Shown here: positions 21,881 through 29,172 of the stretch, in pieces | Layout: every line of letters begins with the position of its first letter | Numbering within the stretch: the stretch's first letter is position 1 | Notes under the pieces: generated by a model | What the model saw: only the letters and a program-made list of their open reading frames with translations | What the model was told of the DNA's origin: nothing | Database searches by the model: none | Program-made: the position numbers and the translations under genes | From: Verrucomicrobiota bacterium | GTDB taxonomy: Bacteria > Verrucomicrobiota > Verrucomicrobiia > Verrucomicrobiales > Akkermansiaceae | NCBI GenBank assembly: GCA_004293445.1 | Contig: RDYP01000017.1 | Location: forward strand, 18,443 to 82,442 | Length of the DNA: 64,000 nucleotides | Direction: 5' to 3'

Positions 21881-22265
21881 GCGGTCCCATTTTGTCTGGT
21901 GCTGCGGAGGCGGTTCATGGGCGGGGTCTTTGGCGTCTCGCCCTCGCGGGGGAAGTGGGCGGGCCCGGCGGTCCCTGCCCTACCTTTGTTAGGTGGGGAC
22001 CGCTGGGCGGTCCCATTTTGTCTGGTGCCGCGGAGGCGGTTCATGGGCGGAGCCTTTGGCGTTTCGCCCTCGTGGGGGAAGTGGGCGGGCCCGGCGGTCC
22101 CTGCCCTACCTTTGTTAGGTGGGGACCGCCGGGCGGTCCCATTTTGTCTGGTGCCGCGGAGGCGGTTCATGGGCGGAGTCTTTGGCGTTTCGCCCTCGCG
22201 GGGGAAGTGGGCGGGCCCGGCGGTCCCTGCCCTACCTTTGTTAGGTGGGGACCGCTGGGCGGTCT
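21881..22265. repeat. Tandem repeat, 126-bp unit, three copies plus a partial
   Basis: GCGGTCCCATTTTGTCTGGTG recurs at 21881, 22007 and 22133, with a fourth copy beginning at 22259 and cut short. Units are exactly 126 bp and nearly identical. They share GCGGAGGCGGTTC, TCGCCCTCG, GGGCCCGGCGGTCC and CCCTACCTTT with the 134-bp block at 15.2-16.1 kb, so both blocks come from one family. GGGACCGC...GCGGTCCC forms an inner hairpin. Because 126 is divisible by three the frame stays open and produces spurious long ORFs. Confidence 0.95.
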
Positions 22266-22393
22266 GGGTTCGCAGGATAAGGCTTTTCAGAGCTCTTGCT
22301 TGACCTTGTGGGAAAGGCTTCGCTTTCTGGTGCCGCAGCTCTTTCGAGGAGATAAGTCAGAAAGGTGGATCGCTGCAAAATTGTGTTATCGCC

Positions 22394-24094
22394 ATGAAGA
22401 TGAAGTTATCGCGCCTTTTGATCGCCGCCGTGCTCCTGGTTCTCCCGGCATGCTCAAAGAAACCCGTCGAGGTGACGGGGCAGCTTTTCGTGGTCACGGA
22501 AGGCCGGGACAACATCAAGATGGGCGGGGTTCAGGTTTGGGGCATTCCGGATGAGAACTTTGTGGAAGCGGCGAAGGAGGTGCTGCCGTGGTTTATCGAG
22601 GAGGCCACAAAGGAGGCTCAGTTGAGGACAGATGCTTGGAACCAATCCGAAGTTCTCAGTGAGATCCGTGAGATGGAGAAGGGTGTTGGGAAGTCGATTC
22701 CTGAGCTTGAGGAAATCTGTGAGGAGTTGGTCGAGGAGTCGGGGATTCCGGAGGATTATCTGAGGAAAGAAGTTTCTAAACAGCTGGCGGTGGATCTCGC
22801 GGGCGGAGGTGATCCGATTTATCGCAGAGCAACGTCCAAACTCCTTGATTCCATCGAGGAGAAGCAAGAGATGACCACGGATGCGGATGGGCGATTCTCG
22901 GTTGAGGCGAAGGGGAAGACTTGGTTCATCGCTGCTGGTGAACGATCGGTCGGCAGCAAGAAGGAGTCCTATCTTTGGATCAAGGGCTTCGAGCCTTTGA
23001 CAGGGAGTGCGAAGGCATCGGTCGTTATTTCCAATGATGCTGACATTGACTCCGACCAGCAGCTTCATGAGCTGATTTCGAGGGCGCTTGGAAAGACTGG
23101 AGAAATTGAAGAGCCCGGTGCCGCCGGACAGGTTGATGTGTCGGAGAAGCTGAAGCCTCTTTTTGCCAGCAAGCGCGAAGCTGCGGAGGCAGCGACGGCA
23201 AAGGCGAAGCGTGAAGTTGCCGAAGCGCGGGTGAGGGCGGCGCGTGAGGCGGCTGAGGCGAGGGTGAGGGCGGCACGTGCGGCGGCTGAGGCGAGGGCGA
23301 AGGCGGAACGTGAGGCGGCTGAGGCGAAAGTGAAGGCAGAGCGTGAGGCGGCTGAGTTGCTTGCAAAACAGAAAGCAAATCGCGCTGGGGAGGAGCATGA
23401 TTTCGAAATCGCGCCCGGCGTTAAGATGAGCTTCTGCTGGTGTCCGGCGGGTGAGTTTCTGATGGGAAGCCCGGAATCCGAGGACGATAGAGGTGACGAC
23501 GAAGATCAGGTGAAGGTGACGCTGAGCAAGGGCTTTTGGATGGCCAAGACGGAGGTGACTCAGACGCAGTGGGAGGCGGTGATGGGAGAGAATCCGAGTG
23601 AGTTCAAGGGAGGTAGCCGCCCTGTCGAGAATGTCAGTTGGAATGATGCCCAAGAGTTTTTGCAGAAGCTCAATGGTCGACTGGGGAATGCAGACGGCGG
23701 GAAGATGGTCCTACCGACGGAAGCCCAGTGGGAATATGCGGCGCGGGCGGGACAGCATGGTGTGTATGCCGGTGGTGGCTTGGATGAGGTGGCTTGGTTT
23801 GACGGGAACAGTGGTGATGAAACGCATCCGGTTGGTACGAAGAAAGCGAATGCCTGGGGGCTGCACGACATGAGCGGGAATGTCTGGGAGTGGTGTCAGG
23901 ATTGGTATGATGATGAATTGCCGGGTGGCACTGATCCGAGTGGGCCTGAATCGGGCGCGTACCGGGTGTTCCGGGGCGGCGGCTGGTTCAGCAACGCCGA
24001 CTACTGCCGCGTCGCGGACCGCGACAACAGCCGCATCCCGTCGCCCCAGTACGACTACGTCGGGTTCCGGGTCGCCCGCAGTTCAGTCCCCTAG
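22394..24094 (+). CDS. Lipoprotein with coiled coil and C-terminal formylglycine-generating-enzyme-like (SUMF1) domain
   Basis: 566 aa. A lipoprotein signal ends in LVLPACSKK (lipobox L-P-A-C). An N-terminal region of about 230 residues is mostly helical and of unknown type. A coiled coil near 255-325 is built from degenerate repeats such as EAAEARVRAAR and AEREAAEAKVK. The last 215 residues are an FGE-sulfatase-type domain: GEFLMGSPESEDD, KTEVTQTQWEAVM, PVENVSWNDAQEFL, LPTEAQWEYAARAG, MSGNVWEWCQDWYDD and RVFRGGGWFS. Only one cysteine (ADYCRVADR) occupies the catalytic-pair region; the first is Ser, so true formylglycine synthesis is doubtful. More likely an envelope ligand-binding or structural role. 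Confidence 0.85.
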   Translation: MKMKLSRLLIAAVLLVLPACSKKPVEVTGQLFVVTEGRDNIKMGGVQVWGIPDENFVEAAKEVLPWFIEEATKEAQLRTDAWNQSEVLSEIREMEKGVGKSIPELEEICEELVEESGIPEDYLRKEVSKQLAVDLAGGGDPIYRRATSKLLDSIEEKQEMTTDADGRFSVEAKGKTWFIAAGERSVGSKKESYLWIKGFEPLTGSAKASVVISNDADIDSDQQLHELISRALGKTGEIEEPGAAGQVDVSEKLKPLFASKREAAEAATAKAKREVAEARVRAAREAAEARVRAARAAAEARAKAEREAAEAKVKAEREAAELLAKQKANRAGEEHDFEIAPGVKMSFCWCPAGEFLMGSPESEDDRGDDEDQVKVTLSKGFWMAKTEVTQTQWEAVMGENPSEFKGGSRPVENVSWNDAQEFLQKLNGRLGNADGGKMVLPTEAQWEYAARAGQHGVYAGGGLDEVAWFDGNSGDETHPVGTKKANAWGLHDMSGNVWEWCQDWYDDELPGGTDPSGPESGAYRVFRGGGWFSNADYCRVADRDNSRIPSPQYDYVGFRVARSSVP

Positions 24095-24168
24095 AACCCG
24101 CGGGCAGCGGAGCGACAGGCGGGACGGAGGCGGAGCCCGTCCTGCCAGAGCGGAGCGGAGGGGATTTT

Positions 24169-24189
24169 CCGCGAAGCGGGCAGTTTTTT
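24169..24189 (+). terminator. Terminator after the SUMF1-domain gene
   Basis: CCGC-GAA-GCGG followed by GCAG and TTTTTT. The stem is only four to five pairs but very GC-rich. An upstream hairpin GGCGGGACGG...CCGTCCTGCC (about 24119-24146) may add to it. Confidence 0.55.
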
Positions 24190-24280
24190 CGGGAATTTTG
24201 GCTCCCGAGCCCGATGATCCGCTTCGACTTTTGAGCTTTTCTCTTCCTTTCCCTCTCTCCGTCTTCTCCCGTTTTTTCTT

Positions 24281-25405
24281 ATGAGCCTTCGCATCCTCCA
24301 CACGGCTGACAATCACATCGGCATTCCCTTTGCGCGGTATCCGGATGGGGTCCGCGAGCGTTTGCTGGAGGAACGCTTCGCCGCGCTGGAACGGATCGTC
24401 GCCACGGCGAATGAGCGTCGTGCCCATTTTCTGGTGGTCGCGGGGGATCTCTTCGACAAGCAGGCGGTTCCGAAGGCGATGGTGGAGCGGACGGTGTCGA
24501 TCCTGGCGCGGTTCGATGGCGAGCAGGTGCTGGTCCTAGCCGGAAACCACGACTACCACGAGGGCGGCGACAACAAGTTGTGGCGCTGGTTCCGCGAGGC
24601 GGCGGAGGGGAGCTGCGTGCTGGCCCTGTCGGAGCCCGGCACCACGCGATTTTCCTGCGACGAAGTGGAAGTTCATTTCCATGCCTGTCCCTGCCCGAGC
24701 AAGCACGGCGAGGAGCATCGGATCGGCTGGGTCGCGGACCTGGAGAAGACTGCCGGAGTGCTCCACATCGGTCTGGCGCACGGCAATGTCGAGGGTCTGG
24801 GGCTGGATGCCGAGCAGCGCTATTTCAACATGACGGAGCAGGACCTGCGGGCGGCCGGGGTGCACACCTGGTTGCTCGGCCACATCCACGTCCCGGCTCC
24901 CGCGGTGGGGACGGTCGGCATGCCCTTGTTCTTCATGCCGGGCATTCACAGCCCAGACTCGGTGAAGTGCAGCCATCCCGGTCACGCGTGGTGGCTCGAG
25001 CTCGATGCCGATGGCAGCTGCCGCCACGAGCTCCTGAGCACCGGCGCGCTGAGGTTCGTGCGCTTAAAGCGCGAGCTGCTCGATGCCGGTGGAATCGCCG
25101 CGCTGGGGGCGGAGTGCGCTCGGCTCGATGCCGCCAACACGCTGCTCGACCTGCAACTCGGCGGCCGCCTGAAGGAAGTCGAACTGGCGGAGCTGAGGCA
25201 GAGGCTGGACGCCCTGAAGCCCGCCTTCCTGCACCTGAGCTGCGAACTGGACATCGCCGCGGTGCTCGATGCCACGGCGATCGCTGCGAAGTTCCCCGAG
25301 GGCACGCTGCCGCACGAGCTGCTGCACGCCTTACTCGACGACGCGGCCCATCCGGGCGACGCGCACGACGCTCTCGAAATCATCGAATCCCTCCAACGCG
25401 CATGA
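24281..25405 (+). CDS. SbcD/Mre11-like DNA repair exonuclease (metallophosphoesterase)
   Basis: 374 aa with all calcineurin-like nuclease motifs: HTADNHIG near residue 7, VAGDLFDKQAV, VLAGNHDYHEG, GLAHGNVEG and LLGHIHVPAP. These bind two Mn ions in the family. The C-terminal 130 residues are a helical cap (LGAECARLDAANTLLDLQL...). Its last codon overlaps the ATG of an SbcC-like ATPase gene (ATGA), so the two are co-translated and probably form an Mre11-Rad50-type complex acting on DNA ends. Length and pairing resemble YhaO/YhaN more than E. coli SbcD/SbcC. Confidence 0.88.
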   Translation: MSLRILHTADNHIGIPFARYPDGVRERLLEERFAALERIVATANERRAHFLVVAGDLFDKQAVPKAMVERTVSILARFDGEQVLVLAGNHDYHEGGDNKLWRWFREAAEGSCVLALSEPGTTRFSCDEVEVHFHACPCPSKHGEEHRIGWVADLEKTAGVLHIGLAHGNVEGLGLDAEQRYFNMTEQDLRAAGVHTWLLGHIHVPAPAVGTVGMPLFFMPGIHSPDSVKCSHPGHAWWLELDADGSCRHELLSTGALRFVRLKRELLDAGGIAALGAECARLDAANTLLDLQLGGRLKEVELAELRQRLDALKPAFLHLSCELDIAAVLDATAIAAKFPEGTLPHELLHALLDDAAHPGDAHDALEIIESLQRA

Positions 25406-27840
25406 AGCTCCTCGGCATCCGTCTCCATCCCTTCGGCGGCACGAAGGACCGCCACGTGGCGCTGCAAGAGGGCCTGAACCTTCTTCACGGGCCCAACGAG
25501 TTCGGGAAAAGCACGCTGACCCAGGCCTTGTGGCACGCGTTGTTCACCCCGACCAAGCTCCCGCCCGAACGTCTGAAAAAGACCATGGGTCGTTGGTTTC
25601 CCCGGCCGCAGGGCAGTCATGCCCGCGTCAGCGTGGAATTCGAGGCGGAGGGACGGACTTGGAACTTGCAGAAGTGCTGGGGGACGGGTGCCGCCTCCTT
25701 GCTCACGCCGGCCGATGGGGCATCGATCAGCGATCCCGGCGTGGTCCAAGCGACCCTGGAGCGGCTGGTCCGGCGCAACGAAGCGACCTGGCGGCAGGTG
25801 CTTTTCCTGAACCAAGCGCAGCTGACCCGGACGATTGAGGAACTGAAGGCGAATGCGGGGGATATCGATGACTTGCAGCCCCTCCTGGCGGGGGCGGCGG
25901 CCATCCCCGGAGACATTCCGGCGGACAAGCTGGTGGAAGCGGTGGACGGGCGGATCGCGGAACATTTCAGTCAGTGGGATCGGCTCGCTGGTGGGCCGAA
26001 GGATGGGCGTGGGATCGACAGGCCTTGGGTTCAAAAGGTAGGCCCCTTGCTGGCTGCCTACTACGCGATGGAGACCACGCGGCGGGCGCTGGATGAGGTG
26101 AAGGGTTACGAGATCCGGGTGGACCGGGTGCATGCCGGTTTGCGGGAGGCGGAGGCTCGATTCGCTGTGGATCGAGATTTTGTCGCCACGGGCCGGGGCC
26201 TGCGGGACGGGCTTGCGCGTCGCGAGGGGCTGGCGGAGCGGGTCACGCGTCTGAATGGCGAGCAGGGCCAGCTGCGGCAAGTGCTCGTCGAGTGGCCGGG
26301 CGCGGAGCAGGTGATGGACAACACGCGGGTCGGGATCGAGCAAAGCGCGTCGGCGATCGGCGAGCTGGAACAGGAGCTGGCGAACGCCCGCAAGCGGGCG
26401 GCGGCCGAGGAACTGCGGGCTGGGCACGAGCGGTTGGTGAAGGCGCGCGAGGCTTGGCGGACCGCGCTGTCGATGCTGGAGGCGACGCCAGCGATCCCGG
26501 CCGAGGCCTTGCGCGAACTGCGTGAGCTGGCGGCGGAGAGCGAGCGGCTGCGGATTCAGATCGCCGCGCAGAAGCTGAGCGCCCGCCTCGAGAGCCGTGC
26601 GGAGGTGTCGGTGGACATCGGGCGGGGAGTCGATGCCTTGGAACGGGTCGTCCTGCCTGCCGGCGGCGAGTGGGCAGGTCAGGCGGAAGGAAAGCTGAGG
26701 CTGGAAGTCGGGGAACTCAGCATCGAGGTGGCCAGCGGAAGCGGCGACGTGCAGGGATTGTTTTCCCGGCTTGCTGAGAACGATGCGCGGCGGAAGGAAA
26801 TCCTGAGGGGCTTGAATCTCGAAGATCTGGTGGCGGTCGAGGCTGCCGAATCGCGGCATCGCGAGCGGGTTCAGGAAGAACGGGCTGCGAGGCAAGTGCA
26901 CGCGGCGGCGCTGCAGGGGAAATCCGAGGAAACCTGGGCGGCGGAGATCGCCGGGCTGGATGCCTTGCCGCCGACCCGTGCGGTGGCGGCGCTGGAGGAA
27001 GAACGAGGCAGGGTGCTGACCCGTAAGGCGGAACTGGAAGCCGGGGTCCGACAGGTGCAGGAGAAGGTCGAGCGCTGGCGTCGGGAGTTCGGCGATCTCG
27101 ATGCGCTGACTTCCATCATCATCGACAAGGCGGCGGCGCTGAAGGAGGCGGAGAGCGAGCTGGGCGCTCTGCCCGGGCTGCCGGATGGCTTCGAGAGCGT
27201 GGCGGCCTACCTCGATGTGCTGCGCGTGCGGGAGCAGCGGCAGGCTGCGGCGGCGCAGGAGCTCGAGACCCTGAAGGTCGAGCAAGCGGGCTTGGTGGCC
27301 AAGACGCCGCTTCGTACGGCCGAGGAATTGGGCGAGGAGTTGGAGTCGCGCGAGGCGGAGTTCCGGCGGCATGAGGAGAAAGGGCGCGCGCTCATGCGCA
27401 TCCGAGACAAGCTCGCGGGCATCGTGGCGGAGCGCGGCAATGTGGATCCGATGGCGGGCCTGAGGGCATCGATCGCCCGGAATTTCGAAGCCCTCAGCGG
27501 CGGGCGTTATGTCGGTGTGCGGCTGGAAGGTGGCGCGCCGGTCGAGGTGTCGGGAACGGTGACGCTGGAGGCGGGGCTGCTGTCGCAGGGCACGCTCGGG
27601 TCGTTGGCACTGGCGACCCGCCTATCGTTGGCGGCGCTTTATCTGAAGGACGCGCAGGGCTTCATGGTGCTCGATGACCCCTTTACCGACATGGATCCCG
27701 CGCGTCGTCGGGCGGCGGTCGAGGGTTTGGCGGAGTTTTCGAAGGGTCGCCAAGTCCTGTTTTTCACCTGTCACCCGCAGCATGCGAGTGAATTGCAGGA
27801 GCTTGCGGGAGGGCAGGTGGCTGCCTTTTCCGCTTCGTGA
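25402..27840 (+). CDS. SbcC/Rad50-like (YhaN-type) AAA ATPase
   Basis: Started at ATG 25402 (812 aa), overlapping the nuclease stop; the tracked start is far upstream inside that gene. Walker A is GPNEFGKST (about 31-39). Long heptad-rich stretches fill 150-700. The ABC-type signature region is LLSQGTLGSLALATRL, and Walker B is FMVLDDPFTDMDP at about 753. It ends with a D-loop-like segment and FFTCHPQHASEL. No CxxC zinc hook is visible in the coiled coil, unlike E. coli SbcC. It is short for SbcC (1048 aa). Likely a DNA double-strand-end processing partner of the upstream nuclease. Confidence 0.87.
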   Translation: MKLLGIRLHPFGGTKDRHVALQEGLNLLHGPNEFGKSTLTQALWHALFTPTKLPPERLKKTMGRWFPRPQGSHARVSVEFEAEGRTWNLQKCWGTGAASLLTPADGASISDPGVVQATLERLVRRNEATWRQVLFLNQAQLTRTIEELKANAGDIDDLQPLLAGAAAIPGDIPADKLVEAVDGRIAEHFSQWDRLAGGPKDGRGIDRPWVQKVGPLLAAYYAMETTRRALDEVKGYEIRVDRVHAGLREAEARFAVDRDFVATGRGLRDGLARREGLAERVTRLNGEQGQLRQVLVEWPGAEQVMDNTRVGIEQSASAIGELEQELANARKRAAAEELRAGHERLVKAREAWRTALSMLEATPAIPAEALRELRELAAESERLRIQIAAQKLSARLESRAEVSVDIGRGVDALERVVLPAGGEWAGQAEGKLRLEVGELSIEVASGSGDVQGLFSRLAENDARRKEILRGLNLEDLVAVEAAESRHRERVQEERAARQVHAAALQGKSEETWAAEIAGLDALPPTRAVAALEEERGRVLTRKAELEAGVRQVQEKVERWRREFGDLDALTSIIIDKAAALKEAESELGALPGLPDGFESVAAYLDVLRVREQRQAAAAQELETLKVEQAGLVAKTPLRTAEELGEELESREAEFRRHEEKGRALMRIRDKLAGIVAERGNVDPMAGLRASIARNFEALSGGRYVGVRLEGGAPVEVSGTVTLEAGLLSQGTLGSLALATRLSLAALYLKDAQGFMVLDDPFTDMDPARRRAAVEGLAEFSKGRQVLFFTCHPQHASELQELAGGQVAAFSAS

Positions 27841-27849
27841 GAGCGCGGG

Positions 27850-29154
27850 CTAGACCTTTTCGAAAGTGCCTGTGGAGTCGCCGATCCGTCGGGCCTTGGC
27901 TCCCATGCGATCGAGGAGCGAGAGGTAGAGGTTGGTCATCGGGGTGCCCTCGGGCGCTTCGATGATCCGGCCGGGCTTGAGGGTGCCGTTGCCTTTGCCG
28001 GCGAGGAGGAGGGGGAGGTCGTTGTGATTGTGGCGGTTCCCGTCGGCGATGCCGCCGCCGTAAACGATCATCGAGTGGTCGAGCAGCGAGCCCTCGCCTT
28101 CGGGGGTGTCGCGCATTTTGCGGAGGAAATGGGCGAGTTGCTCGATGTAGAATCGGTCGATCTTTCCGATGGCTTCGAGCGTGTTGGGATTTCCCCGGTG
28201 GTGGGAAAGCTCGTGGTGGGCGGAGTGGATGTCGATTTCCGGGAAGGTCCGGTTGGACCCGTCGTGGGCGAGGAGGAAGGTGGAGACGCGGGTGGTGTCG
28301 GTCTGGAAGGCGAGGTGCATCAGGTCGAACATCGTGCGGATGTGCGCGCCGTAGGTTTGCGGGACGCCGTTCGGACGCTGATCCTCGGGGACTTCGACGC
28401 GGAACTTTTCGGCGTTTTCGATGCGGCGTTCGACGTCGCGGACGGCGGTGAGGTATTCCTCCATTTTCCCGCGGTCGGTGGAGCCGAGGCGCGATTGGAG
28501 GCGTTTGGCATCGTCCATCACGAAATCGAGGATGCTTTGCCGGTAGTGTCGGCGTCGTGCGTCTTCGCGGGCGTTGCCGGAGCCGAACATTTTTTCGAAG
28601 ACGAGTCGCGGGTCGCGTTCGGCGGGGGCGGGGGTGGATTCGTTGATCCAGGAGAGGTTGAATTGGTAGGCGCAAGAGTATCCGGAATCGCAGTGGCCGG
28701 AACTGCGTGGGGGATCGGTCGAAAGTTCGAGGGAAGGGAGTCGGGTGAGGTGGCCGATGTGGCGGGCGGCGATTTGGTCGACGGATTCTCCAACCGCGAT
28801 ATCGGCGCCGGCGGTTTTGCGGGCCTGGCAGCCGGTGAGGAAGGTGGCGTTGGCGCGGGCGTGGTCGCCGGCTCCGTCGCCGTTGGCGAAGGCCTTTTCG
28901 TGGTCCAGTCCGCGGAGGACGGAGAAGTGTTCGCGGAGTTCGGCGAGGGGTTCGAGGGTCTTGGAGAGCGTGTGGTTTTTTCCGGAGCCGCTGGGTCGCC
29001 AGAGGTCGAGGTTGACGCCGTTCGGGATGTAGATGAAGGCCATCCGGGTGGGGGCGGCGGCTTTGGCGCGGGTGGTGGCTGCCTGAAGAGACGGGAGCGA
29101 CGGCAGGGCCAGGGTGGTGGCGAGGCTTTTGAGGAAAGTGCGTCGTGGGGTCAT
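27850..29154 (-). CDS. DUF1552 family exported protein
   Basis: 434 aa starting with a twin-arginine signal (TPRRTFLKSLATTLALP). The body shows features of DUF1552: AFIYIPNGVNLDLWRP, LRGLDHEKA, ATFLTGCQARKTAGADI, SVDQIAARHIG, LPSLELSTDP, CAYQFNLSWINESTP and later MIVYGGGIADGNRHNHNDLPLLLAGKGNG. The family resembles DUF1501/sulfatase-like folds and occurs almost always next to DUF1592-type cytochrome proteins in Planctomycetota and Verrucomicrobiota. The reaction is unknown. It starts 18 bases after the stop of its partner on the same strand. Confidence 0.92.
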   Translation of the reverse strand: MTPRRTFLKSLATTLALPSLPSLQAATTRAKAAAPTRMAFIYIPNGVNLDLWRPSGSGKNHTLSKTLEPLAELREHFSVLRGLDHEKAFANGDGAGDHARANATFLTGCQARKTAGADIAVGESVDQIAARHIGHLTRLPSLELSTDPPRSSGHCDSGYSCAYQFNLSWINESTPAPAERDPRLVFEKMFGSGNAREDARRRHYRQSILDFVMDDAKRLQSRLGSTDRGKMEEYLTAVRDVERRIENAEKFRVEVPEDQRPNGVPQTYGAHIRTMFDLMHLAFQTDTTRVSTFLLAHDGSNRTFPEIDIHSAHHELSHHRGNPNTLEAIGKIDRFYIEQLAHFLRKMRDTPEGEGSLLDHSMIVYGGGIADGNRHNHNDLPLLLAGKGNGTLKPGRIIEAPEGTPMTNLYLSLLDRMGAKARRIGDSTGTFEKV

Positions 29155-29172
29155 GGTCGGGAGGGCTGAGCG

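Noticed and set aside
21862-22554. 230-aa plus-strand ORF with a perfect 42-residue repeat
   Set aside because: The 126-bp unit is divisible by three, so any stop-free frame stays open. The protein repeat mirrors the DNA repeat, changes with the non-coding 134-bp relatives, and runs into the start of the lipoprotein gene in another frame.
22394-24094. True formylglycine-generating enzyme for the sulfatase at 34 kb
   Set aside because: The first catalytic Cys is replaced by Ser and the protein is a lipoprotein with a coiled coil, so a maturation role is not supported.
24982-27372. 796-aa minus-strand ORF
   Set aside because: Antisense to the SbcC-like ATPase, which has Walker motifs. The antisense product is low-complexity and has no recognisable fold.
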